NCBI RefSeq assembly: GCF_900157375.1 | Contig: NZ_LT721901.1 | Location: 372,001 to 436,000, forward strand | Length of the DNA stretch: 64,000 nucleotides | DNA from: Mycobacterium rhizamassiliense | Lineage (GTDB): Bacteria > Actinomycetota > Actinomycetes > Mycobacteriales > Mycobacteriaceae | Direction of reading: 5' to 3' | Shown: piece by piece, positions 16,901-26,379 of the stretch | Layout: each line of letters begins with the position of its first letter | Position numbering within the stretch: the first letter of the stretch is position 1 | The notes under the pieces: generated by a model | Told to the model about the DNA's origin: nothing | The model's database searches: none | What the model saw: the letters and a program-made list of their open reading frames with translations, nothing else | Program-made: the position numbers and the translations under genes

Positions 16901-18079
16901 ATGCCAAACAGCCAGCCCCCTAAGCCACTTGACGGGTTCCGGGTACTCGACTTCACCCAGAACATCGCCGGGCCGCTGGCCGGGCAGGTGCTGGCCGACC
17001 TGGGCGCCGAGGTGATCAAGGTCGAGGCGCCCGCCGGCGAGGCGGCCCGCCACATCACCGCCGTGCTGCCCGGGCGCCCGCCGCTGGCCACGCTGTTCCT
17101 GCCGCACAACCGGGGCAAGAAGTCGGTGATGGCGGACCTGCGGACCGACGAGGCCAAGGAGCAGATCCTGCGGCTGGTCGACACCGCCGACGTTGTACTG
17201 GAAGGCTTTCGGCCCGGCGTGATGGAACGCATGGGGCTGGGTCCCGACGAATTGCGTTCGCGCAACCCGAAACTCATCTACGCGCGGCTGTCGGCGTACG
17301 GCGGCAACGGCCCGCAGGGCAGCAGGCCCGGCGTCGACCTGATGGTCGCCGCCGAGTCGGGCATGACGACCGGGATGCCCACGCCCACCGGCAAGCCGCA
17401 GATCATCCCGTTCCAGCTCGTCGACGCCGCCAGCGGTCACGTGCTGGCCCAGGCGGTGCTGGCCGCGCTGCTCAACCGCGAGCGCCACGGCATCGGCGAC
17501 GTGGTGCGCGTCGCGATGTACGACGTCGCCGTCAGCCTGCAGGCCGGCCAGCTGACGATTCACCTGAACAAGCCCACCGAGGCGCCCAAGCCGAAGCCGG
17601 ACGCCGCACCAAACACCAAGAAGCGCAAGGGAGTCGGGTTCGCCACCCAGCCGTCCGACGCGTTCAAGGCCGCCGACGGCTACCTCGTGCTGTCGGCCTA
17701 CGTGCCCAAGCACTGGGCCAAGCTGTGCGAGATCATCGACCGGCCCGACATGCTGACCGACGAGCGCTTCGTCGACCAGCGGGCTCGCGCCGTCAACTAT
17801 CACGAGCTGACCGAGGAGCTGGAAAAGGCGCTGGCCGCCAAGCCCGCCGCCGAGTGGGTCGAGCTGCTGCAGCAGGGTGGCCTGATGGCCTGCCTGGCCT
17901 ACAACTGGAAACAGGTGGTGGGCACCGAGCTGTTCGCCGAAAACGAACTGGCGCTCGCGGTCGGCGACGGCGACACCGCCGTCACGGTGGTCCGCACGCC
18001 GGCGCGGTACTCCAGCTTCGATGCCGCGGTTGCCGAACCGCCGCCAAACCTGGGCGAGCACAACGACATTCTCGCCTGA
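16901..18079 (+). CDS. CaiB/BaiF family III CoA transferase (Rv3272 orthologue)
   Basis: A 392-residue class III CoA transferase, which moves CoA between carboxylic acids through an aspartyl-CoA intermediate. Family blocks are FRVLDFTQNIAGPLAGQVLADLGAEVIKVE, NRGKKSVMADLRTD and the catalytic Asp near residue 146 in RPGVDLMVAAESG. Two adjacent ATGs (16898, 16901) are possible; GGAAGG at 16889-16894 is six bases before the second. A lysine-rich insertion (TEAPKPKPDAAPNTKKRKG) separates the domains. The acyl substrate is not evident. It lies 13 bases downstream of the methyltransferase and may be co-transcribed. Confidence 0.9.
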   Translation: MPNSQPPKPLDGFRVLDFTQNIAGPLAGQVLADLGAEVIKVEAPAGEAARHITAVLPGRPPLATLFLPHNRGKKSVMADLRTDEAKEQILRLVDTADVVLEGFRPGVMERMGLGPDELRSRNPKLIYARLSAYGGNGPQGSRPGVDLMVAAESGMTTGMPTPTGKPQIIPFQLVDAASGHVLAQAVLAALLNRERHGIGDVVRVAMYDVAVSLQAGQLTIHLNKPTEAPKPKPDAAPNTKKRKGVGFATQPSDAFKAADGYLVLSAYVPKHWAKLCEIIDRPDMLTDERFVDQRARAVNYHELTEELEKALAAKPAAEWVELLQQGGLMACLAYNWKQVVGTELFAENELALAVGDGDTAVTVVRTPARYSSFDAAVAEPPPNLGEHNDILA

Positions 18080-18081
18080 GC

Positions 18082-20013
18082 TCAGGGCGCCAGTTTGACC
18101 GTCCGGTCGTTGCCGCGGTCGGCGACGTAGACGTTTCCGGTCTTGTCGATCGCCACCCCCAGCGGGGTGTTGAGTCCGGTGAGCGGCAGCACCGTCGGGG
18201 TGTTCGAGCCGGCCGGCAACTTCATCACCTGGTTGCTGTCGTGCTCGGTGACGAACACGTCGCCGGCGTTGTCGACGCCGACACCCCAGGGCACGCTGAC
18301 GCCGGTGAATGGCAGCACGGTCTGCGCGTTCGACCCGGCAGCCAGCTGCAGCACCCGGTTGTTGTCGGTGTCAGTGACGTAGACATTCCCGGTGGTATCG
18401 ACCGCGACGCCGTCGGGGTTCTTGAGGCCATCGAACGGCAGCACGGTCTGCGCGTTCGACCCGGCAGCCAGCTTCAGCACTCTGCTATTGCCCCGGTCGA
18501 CGACGTAGACACCGCCCTGCGGGTCCACCGCAACGCCTTCGGGGTAGTTGAGGCCGTTGAACGGCAACACCGCCTGGTTGTTCGACCCGGCCGTCAGCTT
18601 CACCACCCGGTTGTTGAAGTCGGCGACGTACACCGCGCCGGCATCGTCCACCGCCAGCCCCTGCGGTTGGTAAAGGCCGTTGAACGGCAACACCGTTGAG
18701 GTGCTCGACCCCGCGGGTAGCTCGACCACCCGCCCGTACATGCCTTCACTCGTGACGTACACGTTGCCGGCCTGGTCCACCGCGACCCCGCCCGGCGACA
18801 GCCGGAAGTCGATGCCGGTGAACGGCAGGACGCTCTGCCCGGACGCCTGCGTCGACGGCGGGTTCTGCGGTCCGCGGGATCCGACGGTGGCGATGACAAC
18901 GCCGGCCACCAGCACGGCCGCGACGACCGCGGCGATGATCCACAGCTTGCGCTTCCGGCCGGCCGGGGGTTCGGCGCGCCAGTAGTCAGCCGGGGGCGCG
19001 GCGGATGGCTGCCGGTACTGCGGTTGGCCCGAGGGAGCGGCGGGCGGCGGCTCGGGCCGGTGCCGCCAGCTGGTGTCGCCGCCGTTAGGCACCGGACGGG
19101 CCATCGTTTCAGCCAAATCGCTTGTACCGGGCGCATGTTCGCCGTGCTCCAAGATCGCGAACGCCTGGTGCTGGTCGGATGTGGTCAGGGCGTTCTGGGC
19201 GGCGGCGGCCATATCGCCGGCGCTGCGATACCGCTCCTGCGGGTTCTTGGCCATGCCCCGGGCGATCACCTGATCCAAGGCCACCGGCACCCGCCCGGGC
19301 AGCTGCTGGCTGGGCCGCGGCACGGGCTCGAGCAGGTGTGAGGCGATCAGCCGCTCGACGCTGTCGGACTGATACGGAGGCATCCCGGTCAGGCACTCGC
19401 CCAAAACGCAAGCGAGAGAATAGATGTCGGCTCGGTAGGTGACGTCGTCGCTGGTGAACCGCTCCGGGGCCATGTACTTGTAGGTCCCCATCGCCGTCCC
19501 GGTTGCGGTCAGGCCGGGATCGCTTGCGGCACGGGCGATCCCGAAGTCCACCAGATAGGCGAAGTCGCTGTTGGTGATCAGGATGTTTTCCGGTTTGACG
19601 TCGCGGTGCGTCACGCCGCCGGCGTGCGCGGCGTCGAGCGCGGCGGCGATCTGGCTCACGATGGCCACCGCGCGTGGTGGGCTGAGCGGGCCGTAGCGCT
19701 TCAACAGCGTGGCCAGGTCGCTGCCCTCGATCAGGCGCATGTCCAGATACAGGCGGCCGTCGATCTCGCCGTAGTCGTGGATCGGCACCACGTGCGGCTC
19801 GGTCAGCCGGCCCGCGGCGTCGGCCTCGCGCTGCATCCGCTCGCGAAAGAGCGGGTTGCCGGAGTACTGGTTGGAGATCAGCTTCAACGCCACCACCCGG
19901 CGTTTGCGGGTGTCCTCGGCCTCGTAGACCTCACCCATCCCGCCCCGGCCCAGCAGGCGCAGCAGTCGGTAGGGCCCGAATTGGGACCCCGCCCACGAAG
20001 TTGGGCCGCTCAC
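18082..20013 (-). CDS. pknD: Serine/threonine protein kinase PknD (Rv0931c orthologue)
   Basis: A 643-residue receptor kinase. Residues 15-275 are a Hanks-type kinase with GRGGMG (22-27), Lys44, HRD (136-138) and DFG (156-158), all intact. A proline-rich juxtamembrane linker leads to one membrane helix (357-377). The extracellular part (390-643) is a six-bladed NHL beta-propeller with repeats of the form LPFxGLxxPxGVAVDxxGNVYVxDxxNxRV. In M. tuberculosis PknD phosphorylates the anti-anti-sigma factor Rv0516c and alters SigF-dependent genes. The GTG start at 20013 has GAGGAG eight bases upstream. Its gene follows pstS2 by 22 bases, a pairing also seen at Rv0931c-Rv0932c, so the propeller may sense phosphate-related signals. 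Confidence 0.96.
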   Translation of the reverse strand: MSGPTSWAGSQFGPYRLLRLLGRGGMGEVYEAEDTRKRRVVALKLISNQYSGNPLFRERMQREADAAGRLTEPHVVPIHDYGEIDGRLYLDMRLIEGSDLATLLKRYGPLSPPRAVAIVSQIAAALDAAHAGGVTHRDVKPENILITNSDFAYLVDFGIARAASDPGLTATGTAMGTYKYMAPERFTSDDVTYRADIYSLACVLGECLTGMPPYQSDSVERLIASHLLEPVPRPSQQLPGRVPVALDQVIARGMAKNPQERYRSAGDMAAAAQNALTTSDQHQAFAILEHGEHAPGTSDLAETMARPVPNGGDTSWRHRPEPPPAAPSGQPQYRQPSAAPPADYWRAEPPAGRKRKLWIIAAVVAAVLVAGVVIATVGSRGPQNPPSTQASGQSVLPFTGIDFRLSPGGVAVDQAGNVYVTSEGMYGRVVELPAGSSTSTVLPFNGLYQPQGLAVDDAGAVYVADFNNRVVKLTAGSNNQAVLPFNGLNYPEGVAVDPQGGVYVVDRGNSRVLKLAAGSNAQTVLPFDGLKNPDGVAVDTTGNVYVTDTDNNRVLQLAAGSNAQTVLPFTGVSVPWGVGVDNAGDVFVTEHDSNQVMKLPAGSNTPTVLPLTGLNTPLGVAIDKTGNVYVADRGNDRTVKLAP

Positions 20014-20035
20014 CGTCGGGACTCCTCTCGCCTGG

Positions 20036-21145
20036 TCACGCGATAGCATCGACAGCCGCCGCCAGCTTCGACTGGAACGAGCTGGGTAGCGGAATCGATC
20101 CGTACTGCTCCAGTCCATCTTGCCCCGGGCCGATCGCGGCCTGCATAAACGCCTTGACCGCCGCCCCCGTCGCGGCATCGGGGTATTTCGAGCAGACGAT
20201 CTCGTAGGTCGCCAGCACGATCGGATAGGCGCCGGCCTGCGTCGGCTTGTAGAACGACGACGTGTCCAGGACCAGGTCGTTGCCCTGCCCTTGGAACCTG
20301 GCGCCCGCGATGGTTTTGCCGACCGAGTCGGAGGTGATCGCCACCGGAGTCGGGCCGGCCGACGTGATGATCTGCGCCATGTGCAACTGCTTCCCCACCG
20401 CGAACGACCATTCGTTGTAGGTGATCGACCCGTCGGTGTTCTGCAGCGAGGCCGACGTGCCGTTGTTGCCGCTGGCACCGTCCCCGACGCCCCCGTTGAA
20501 CTTCTCGTCCGTGCCCTTGCCCCAGGCGCCGTTGCCTGCGCCGTCGAGGTACTTCTGGAAATTGGCCGTGGTCCCGGATTTGTCGCTGCGGAACACGACG
20601 TGGATGGGCGTCGAGGGGAAGGCGGCGCCCCCGTTGAGCGCCTTGATCGCCGGGTCATCCCACTTGGTGATGGTGCCGTTGAAGATCTTCGCCGCGGTGG
20701 GCCCGTCCAGGTTCAGCGAGCCGATGCCGCTGACGTTGTAGGTGATGGCGATCGGACCGAACACCGTCGGCAGGTCCCACGCCGGGGAACCGCACCGGGC
20801 CGCCGCCCGGTCGGGCTGACCGGTCGACGGGTCCAACGGAACATCAGAGCCGGCCAGGTCGGTGACGTTGCTGGAAAACTCCTCCACCCCGCTACCGGAG
20901 CCATTGGCGTTGTAGTCCAGCGTGTAGCCCGAACACGCGCGGACGTATGCGTAGACGAATTGCTCCATCGCGTTCTCTTGTGCGGTCGAACCGCTGGCGC
21001 GCAGCACCTTTTTGCCGCCGCAGTTCACCGGCGCCGGCTTGGCGCTGGATGGAGCCGAATTGTTGCCATGGCCACCGCACCCCGACAGCAGCAGCGCGCT
21101 CGCGGCCAGCAGGCCGAGCGCCGCGCTAGATCGGGCAAACCTCAC
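20036..21145 (-). CDS. pstS2: Phosphate-binding lipoprotein PstS2 (Rv0932c orthologue)
   Basis: A 369-residue periplasmic phosphate-binding protein. The signal peptide ends in the lipobox LLLSGC, so it is a lipoprotein. Phosphate-site blocks are ASGSTAQ, NGSGSG and RSDKSGTT. It starts at GTG 21145 with GAGGTG a few bases upstream; the longer open frame upstream has no signal peptide in phase. It is first in a minus-strand operon with pknD and diverges from pstB. It is only distantly similar to the two pstS copies downstream of pstB. Confidence 0.95.
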   Translation of the reverse strand: MRFARSSAALGLLAASALLLSGCGGHGNNSAPSSAKPAPVNCGGKKVLRASGSTAQENAMEQFVYAYVRACSGYTLDYNANGSGSGVEEFSSNVTDLAGSDVPLDPSTGQPDRAAARCGSPAWDLPTVFGPIAITYNVSGIGSLNLDGPTAAKIFNGTITKWDDPAIKALNGGAAFPSTPIHVVFRSDKSGTTANFQKYLDGAGNGAWGKGTDEKFNGGVGDGASGNNGTSASLQNTDGSITYNEWSFAVGKQLHMAQIITSAGPTPVAITSDSVGKTIAGARFQGQGNDLVLDTSSFYKPTQAGAYPIVLATYEIVCSKYPDAATGAAVKAFMQAAIGPGQDGLEQYGSIPLPSSFQSKLAAAVDAIA

Positions 21146-21208
21146 GGAGCACCTCAGTTCAGTCCGGGCAAGCACGCGATCGACGCGGGAACGTCGGCAA
21201 CGAGCAAA

Positions 21209-21224
21209 TGAACTAGTGGTGAAT
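21209..21224. promoter_or_regulatory. Candidate Pho-box direct repeat
   Basis: TGAAC at 21209-21213 and TGAAT at 21220-21224 recur with an 11-base period. OmpR/PhoB-family regulators such as RegX3 bind direct repeats of this period. It lies between the divergent pstS2 and pstB genes; binding is inferred. Confidence 0.35.
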
Positions 21225-21337
21225 ATACAAACCCCTAAAGATGGGCGGGTGATTAACGGCGCCTTGGAGCCAGCTGAGAACGAATAGCCAGTTGTCTCAC
21301 AGGTTGGCACAGGATCCGGCAGTACCATCGGGCCGTT

Positions 21338-22180
21338 ATGGGCCGTCAACAGCTCGACGCCAGCGCCGGAGCCGCTGCTTCCGCGATGGCAGCCGTGGAC
21401 CTGACCTTGGGTTTCGGCCCCAAAACCGTGCTCGATCGGGTGAGCCTGGATTTCCCGGCGCGCGCTGTCACGTCACTGCTGGGACCGACCGGTTCCGGCA
21501 AGACGACCTTCCTGCGCACCCTGAATCGAATGAACGACAAGGTCTCCGGTTTCCGGCACACCGGCGAGGTCCTGCTGGGCGGGCGCAGCGTGTTCTCCGA
21601 GCGCGATTTGATGGAGCTCCGCCGCAGCGTCGGCATGCTGTTCCAGCGCCCCAACCCCTTCCCGATGTCGATCATGGACAACGTCGTGGCGGGTGTGCGT
21701 GCCCACAAGATGGCGCCGCGCAAGGAGTTCAAAAATGTCGCCGAGGCCCGGCTCACCGAGGTCGGCCTCTGGAACGCGGTCAAAGATCGGCTCGGTGATT
21801 CCCCGTTCCGGCTCTCCGGCGGCCAGCAACAGTTGCTCTGCCTGGCCCGCGCGCTTGCCGTCGACCCCCAGGTGCTGCTGCTCGACGAGCCCACGTCCTC
21901 GCTGGACCCGACCACGACCGAAAAGATCGAGGGGCTCATTCGATCGCTCGCCGACCGGCTGACCGTGATCATGGTGACCCACGATCTGGCGCAGGCCGCT
22001 CGCACCAGTGACCGGACCGCTTTCTTCTTCGAGGGCAGGCTGGTCGAGGAGGGCCCTACCGAGCAGCTGTTCCTCGCGCCGAAGCACGAGGAAACCGTCC
22101 GCTACTTCGCCCCGTTTCGGCCGTCCAACGACTCCTCGATGGCGGCCGGGGCCCACAAGGTTGGGGCCGCAGACGGTTAG
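21338..22180 (+). CDS. pstB: Phosphate ABC transporter ATPase PstB (Rv0933 orthologue)
   Basis: A 280-residue ABC ATPase that powers phosphate import with PstC and PstA. Walker A is GPTGSGKTT (49-57), the signature LSGGQQQ (159-165) and Walker B LLLDEPTS (180-187). It has the PstB-specific [15 protein letters not shown]. The ATG at 21338 is preceded nine bases upstream by TACCAT, a possible -10 for a leaderless message. It opens the operon pstB-pstS-pstS-pstC-pstA, the same order as Rv0933-Rv0936 except for the doubled pstS. Confidence 0.95.
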   Translation: MGRQQLDASAGAAASAMAAVDLTLGFGPKTVLDRVSLDFPARAVTSLLGPTGSGKTTFLRTLNRMNDKVSGFRHTGEVLLGGRSVFSERDLMELRRSVGMLFQRPNPFPMSIMDNVVAGVRAHKMAPRKEFKNVAEARLTEVGLWNAVKDRLGDSPFRLSGGQQQLLCLARALAVDPQVLLLDEPTSSLDPTTTEKIEGLIRSLADRLTVIMVTHDLAQAARTSDRTAFFFEGRLVEEGPTEQLFLAPKHEETVRYFAPFRPSNDSSMAAGAHKVGAADG

Positions 22181-22238
22181 CACCCGGACGGCCTGCCGGA
22201 CGAAGGGGGCACGAGGAAGCGAGGACACCAAGACTCGC

Positions 22239-23342
22239 TTGGCAGTGCTGTTGGCACTGGTGACCGCCGCCCCGCTGACCCTGGGCATCGCGGCCTGCGG
22301 TTCGCACCCGACGGTCGGTTCGCCCGCCGGGTCCACCACCGCCAGCGCCTCCCCCGCGACGTCGAAGGTGGAGCTGTCGGAGACCGGCAGCACGCTGCTC
22401 TACCCGCTGTTCAGTGAGTGGGGCCCGGCCTATCACCAGAAGTTCCCGAACGTCACCATCACCACCCAGGGCAGCGGCTCGGGGGCCGGGATCTCCCAGG
22501 CCGCGACCGGGGCGGTCGACATCGGTGCCTCCGACGCCTACCTGTCCGAGGGCGACATGGCCGCCCACAAAGGCCTGATGAACATCGCACTGGCCATCTC
22601 GGCCCAGCAGGTCAGCTACAACGTGCCCGGCGTCCACCAGCATCTGCGGCTCAACGGCAAGGTGCTGGCCGCCATGTACCGGGGCACGGTCAAAAAGTGG
22701 AACGACCCGCAGATCGCCGCGCTCAATCCCAACGTGCAACTGCCCGACACCCCGGTGGTTCCGCTGCACCGCTCCGACGGCTCGGGCAGCACGTTCCAGT
22801 TCACTCAGTACCTGTCCAAGCAGGACCCCGACGGCTGGGGCCGCTCGCCCGGCTTCGGCACCACGGTCGACTTCCCGGCGGTGCCGGGCGCGGTGGGCGA
22901 GAACGGCGATGGCGCCATGGTGACCGGCTGCTCCGCGAACCCCGGATGCGTGGCCTATACCAGCCTCGGCTCCGTCGACGCCGCCGACGAGCAGGGGCTC
23001 GGCCAGGCCAAGCTGGGCAACGCCTCCGGCAAGTACCTGCTGCCCAAGGCCAAGACCATCGGGGCCGCGGCCGCCGACTTCGCGACGACGACGCCGGCGA
23101 ACCAGGCGATCTCGCTGATCAACGGGCCGGCCGCGGACGGATACCCGATCGTCAACTACGAGTACGCCATCGTCAACGGCGGCCAGAAGGACGCCGCCAC
23201 CGCCCAGACGATGCAGGCATTCCTGCACTGGGCGGTGACCGAAGGCAACGCCCCCACATTCCTGGACAAGGTTCACTTCCAGCCCCTACCGGATTCGGTA
23301 GTGAAGTTGTCCGACGCCCAGATCGCCAAGATCACTGGGTGA
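22239..23342 (+). CDS. pstS1: Phosphate-binding lipoprotein PstS1, first tandem copy, start codon unclear
   Basis: A PstS1 (38-kDa antigen) family protein. The mature sequence is intact: lipobox-type IAAC, then [38 protein letters not shown] and HRSDGSGS, the phosphate ligands. The start is odd. Aligned with the second copy (GTG AAA ACT CGT TTG), this copy reads ACC AAG ACT CGC TTG, so the expected start codon at 22227 is ACC. Yet AGGAAG at 22214-22219 is correctly spaced for it. The nearest legal in-frame starts are TTG 22239 and GTG 22245, which would remove the positively charged start of the signal peptide. I placed the start at TTG 22239 (367 residues) with low certainty. Expression may be reduced. 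Confidence 0.8.
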   Translation: MAVLLALVTAAPLTLGIAACGSHPTVGSPAGSTTASASPATSKVELSETGSTLLYPLFSEWGPAYHQKFPNVTITTQGSGSGAGISQAATGAVDIGASDAYLSEGDMAAHKGLMNIALAISAQQVSYNVPGVHQHLRLNGKVLAAMYRGTVKKWNDPQIAALNPNVQLPDTPVVPLHRSDGSGSTFQFTQYLSKQDPDGWGRSPGFGTTVDFPAVPGAVGENGDGAMVTGCSANPGCVAYTSLGSVDAADEQGLGQAKLGNASGKYLLPKAKTIGAAAADFATTTPANQAISLINGPAADGYPIVNYEYAIVNGGQKDAATAQTMQAFLHWAVTEGNAPTFLDKVHFQPLPDSVVKLSDAQIAKITG

Positions 23343-23367
23343 GCACAGTCAACGGAAAGGTGAGACC

Positions 23368-24495
23368 GTGAAAACTCGTTTGGAGAAATTCTTGGCCCTG
23401 GCGGCTACTGCGCCATTGGTTTTGGCCGCCGCCGCCTGCGGTTCGAACTCGTCGAACAGTTCGTCGACCCCCGGGGCCGGCGGGGGCCCGGTCGCGACCG
23501 CCCCGGCGACCTCACCGGTGACGCTGTCAGAGACCGGCAGCACGCTGCTGTACCCGTTGTTCAACCTGTGGGGCCCGGCCTATCACGACAAGTATTCGAA
23601 CGTCACGATCACTCCGCAGGGCACCGGTTCGGGGACCGGCATCTCCCAGGCCGCGGCAGGGGCGGTCAACATCGGCGCCTCCGACGCCTACCTGTCCGAC
23701 GGCGACATGGCCCAGCACAAGGGGCTGATGAACATCGCGTTGGCGATCTCGGCGCAGCAGATCAACTACAACCTCCCCGGCGTCACCGACCACGTCAAGC
23801 TCAACGGCAAGGTGCTGGCCGGCATGTACAACGGCTCGATCAAGACCTGGAACGACCCACAGGTCGCCGCCCTCAACCCCGGGGTGAATCTGCCCGCCAC
23901 CCCCGTCGTGCCGCTGCACCGCTCCGACGGGTCCGGCGACACCTTCCTGTTCACCCAGTACCTGTCCAAGCAGGACCCCGACGGCTGGGGCAAGTCGCCC
24001 GCCTTCGGCACCACCGTGGCGTTCCCGGCGGTGCCCGGCGCGCTGGGTGAAAACGGCAACGGCGGCATGGTGACCGGCTGTGCGGACACCCCGGGCTGCG
24101 TGGCCTACATCGGCATCAGCTTCCTCGACCAGGCCCAGCAAAAAGGCCTCGGCGAGGCACAGCTGGCGAATGCCTCCGGCAAGTACCTGATGCCTGACGC
24201 GCAGAGCATCCAGGCCGAGGCCGCGGGCTTCGCGTCGTCGACACCGGCCAACCAGGCGGTCTCGCTGATCAACGGGCCGGCCGCCGACGGATACCCGATC
24301 GTCAACTACGAGTACGCCATCGTCAACAGCGGCCAGAAGGACGCCGCCACCGCCCAGACCGTGCAGGCCTTCCTGCACTGGGCGATCACCGACGGCAACG
24401 CCCCCACCTTCCTGGACAAGGTTCACTTCCAACCGCTGCCGGCCCCGGTGGTGAAGTTGTCGGACGCCCAGATCGCCAAGATCAGCGCCCAGTAG
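23368..24495 (+). CDS. pstS1: Phosphate-binding lipoprotein PstS1, second tandem copy
   Basis: A 375-residue PstS1 paralogue starting at GTG 23368 ([20 protein letters not shown]), with lipobox LAAAAC. The phosphate-binding loops [33 protein letters not shown] and HRSDGSGDT are intact. It is closer to M. tuberculosis PstS1 than the first copy is (shared [20 protein letters not shown] and [13 protein letters not shown] segments). It begins 25 bases after the first copy. The last 180 bases of the two genes are almost identical, which points to tandem duplication with conversion. It ends three bases before pstC. Confidence 0.95.
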   Translation: MKTRLEKFLALAATAPLVLAAAACGSNSSNSSSTPGAGGGPVATAPATSPVTLSETGSTLLYPLFNLWGPAYHDKYSNVTITPQGTGSGTGISQAAAGAVNIGASDAYLSDGDMAQHKGLMNIALAISAQQINYNLPGVTDHVKLNGKVLAGMYNGSIKTWNDPQVAALNPGVNLPATPVVPLHRSDGSGDTFLFTQYLSKQDPDGWGKSPAFGTTVAFPAVPGALGENGNGGMVTGCADTPGCVAYIGISFLDQAQQKGLGEAQLANASGKYLMPDAQSIQAEAAGFASSTPANQAVSLINGPAADGYPIVNYEYAIVNSGQKDAATAQTVQAFLHWAITDGNAPTFLDKVHFQPLPAPVVKLSDAQIAKISAQ

Positions 24496-24497
24496 AA

Positions 24498-25523
24498 GTG
24501 CAACGCGCACTGGACCGGATTCGCGGCGCGACCCGCGCGGGTTTCGCCGTTCGTTCGCTCGGCGCGGTGGGCGCGGTGATACCGCTGCTCGTGCTCGCGT
24601 TCGTGCTGGCGACGCTGCTCCTCGAGGCGCTGCCCGCGATCAAGGTCAACGGTTGGCACTTTTTCACCGCAACCGATTGGAACCCGGGCAACACCTATGG
24701 CGACGCCGTCGTCACGCACGGCGTCCAGCATCCGATCGGCGCCAACTACGGGGCGTTGCCGATGATCGTCGGGACCCTGGCCAGCTCGGCGATCGCGTTG
24801 ATCATCGCCGTGCCGGTCTCCATCGGCGCGGCGCTGGTGATCGTCGAGCGGCTGCCCAGGCATCTCGCGTCCGCGATCGGGATGGTCCTCGAACTGCTCG
24901 CGGGCATCCCGAGCGTCATCGTCGGCCTCTGGGGCGCAATGACATTCGGGCCGTTCATCGCCCACCAGGTCGCCCCGGTGATCGCGCGCAACGCACCCGA
25001 CGTGCCGGTGCTCGACTACTTCCGCGGCAGCACCGGCAACGGCGAGGGCCTGTTGATCTCGGGCCTGGTGCTGGCGGTGATGGTCATCCCCATCATCGCC
25101 AGCACCACCCGCGACCTGATCCGACAGGTCCCGGTGCTGCCCCGCGAGGGTGCGGTCGCGCTGGGCATGACGGACTGGGAGTGCGCGCGACGGGTCACGC
25201 TGCCGTGGGTGTCCAGCGGCATCGTCGGCGCCGTGGTGCTCGGGCTGGGCCGCGCGCTTGGCGAGACGATGGCCGTGGCCATGGTGTCGGGCGCGGTGCT
25301 GGGCGCAATGCCCACCAACATCTATTCGACGATGACCACCATCGCCGCAACCGTTGTGTCGCAATTGGATTCGGCGATGACCGACTTCACGGACTTTGCG
25401 GTGAAGACCCTCGCCGAGGTCTCCCTGGTACTGATGGTGATCACGCTGCTGACCAACGTGGCGGCCCGCGCACTGGTGCGCAGGGTGTCGGGCACGGCAC
25501 TACCCGTGGGCCGGGGGGTGTGA
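24498..25523 (+). CDS. pstC1: Phosphate ABC transporter permease PstC (Rv0935 orthologue)
   Basis: A 341-residue inner-membrane permease with about six helices, beginning with [15 protein letters not shown]. The EAA loop for PstB contact reads [21 protein letters not shown]. The GTG start at 24498 is two bases after the pstS stop, so translation is coupled. It forms a heterodimer with PstA to carry phosphate handed over by PstS. Confidence 0.94.
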   Translation: MQRALDRIRGATRAGFAVRSLGAVGAVIPLLVLAFVLATLLLEALPAIKVNGWHFFTATDWNPGNTYGDAVVTHGVQHPIGANYGALPMIVGTLASSAIALIIAVPVSIGAALVIVERLPRHLASAIGMVLELLAGIPSVIVGLWGAMTFGPFIAHQVAPVIARNAPDVPVLDYFRGSTGNGEGLLISGLVLAVMVIPIIASTTRDLIRQVPVLPREGAVALGMTDWECARRVTLPWVSSGIVGAVVLGLGRALGETMAVAMVSGAVLGAMPTNIYSTMTTIAATVVSQLDSAMTDFTDFAVKTLAEVSLVLMVITLLTNVAARALVRRVSGTALPVGRGV

Positions 25524-25524
25524 A

Positions 25525-26373
25525 GTGAGCGCAACCAGGCGCAAGGTCGTCAACGCGCTGTTCTGGGCCGGCTGCGTGTGCTGCTTGGCGGTGGTGGTCG
25601 TGCCCACGCTGTGGATGTTGATCGAAGTCGTCGGCCGCGCCCTGCCGGTGTTCCACTGGCGCGTGCTGTTCACCGACACCCGCGGCAACGGCGGCGGCCT
25701 GCGCAACGCGATCATCGGCACCGTGGTCGTCGGCGTCGGGGTGATGCTGGTGGGTGGGACCGTGAGCGTGTTGACCGGAATCTATCTGTCCGAATTCGCC
25801 GGCGGCAGAACGCGATCGATTCTGCGCGGCGCCTATGAGGTGCTGTCCGGCATCCCGTCCATCGTGCTGGGCTACGTCGGATACCTGGCCCTGGTGGTCA
25901 CGTTCCACTGGGGATTTTCGCTGGCGGCCGGCGTGCTGACGCTGTCGGCGATGAGCATTCCGTACATCGCCAAGGCCACCGAATCCGCGCTGTCCCAGGT
26001 GCCGACGTCCTACCGGGAGGGGGCCGAGGCGCTCGGGCTGCCGTTGGGGTGGACCCTGCGCAAGATCGTGCTCAAGTCGGCCATCCCCGGAATCGTCACC
26101 GGCCTACTGGTCGCACTCGCGCTGGCCGTCGGCGAGACGGCGCCGATGCTGTACACGGCGGGGTGGTCGAATTCGGCGCCCACCGGAAAGCTCACCGACT
26201 CACCGGTCGGCTACCTGACCTACCCGATCTGGACGTTCTACAACCTGCCGTCGAAGGCGGCGCGCAACCTGTCCTACGATGCGGCGTTCCTGCTGATCGT
26301 TTTCGTGTTGCTGCTCATCATCGTCGGCCGGCTGATCACCTGGTTCGCCCGCCGGCACTCCGAATCTCGTTGA
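25525..26373 (+). CDS. pstA2: Phosphate ABC transporter permease PstA (Rv0936 orthologue)
   Basis: A 282-residue permease with six predicted helices. It has the PstA hallmarks [23 protein letters not shown] and the EAA loop [20 protein letters not shown]. The GTG start comes one base after the pstC stop. It is the last gene of the pst operon; the next gene is convergent with only six bases between them. No phoU follows. Confidence 0.94.
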   Translation: MSATRRKVVNALFWAGCVCCLAVVVVPTLWMLIEVVGRALPVFHWRVLFTDTRGNGGGLRNAIIGTVVVGVGVMLVGGTVSVLTGIYLSEFAGGRTRSILRGAYEVLSGIPSIVLGYVGYLALVVTFHWGFSLAAGVLTLSAMSIPYIAKATESALSQVPTSYREGAEALGLPLGWTLRKIVLKSAIPGIVTGLLVALALAVGETAPMLYTAGWSNSAPTGKLTDSPVGYLTYPIWTFYNLPSKAARNLSYDAAFLLIVFVLLLIIVGRLITWFARRHSESR

Positions 26374-26379
26374 CCGCGT

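Larger units (their letters stand above)
22239..24495 (+). repeat. Tandem duplication of pstS1
   Basis: Two pstS1 genes lie head to tail with a period of about 1.15 kb. Similarity runs the full length and is highest at the 3' ends (about 23100-23290 versus 24250-24440), where most differences are single bases. The M. tuberculosis locus has a single pstS1 here. Confidence 0.85.

Noticed and set aside
20014..20658. 215-codon N-terminal extension of pknD
   Set aside because: It is the alternate frame of pstS2. GTG 20013 has a good ribosome binding site and fits the family N-terminus.
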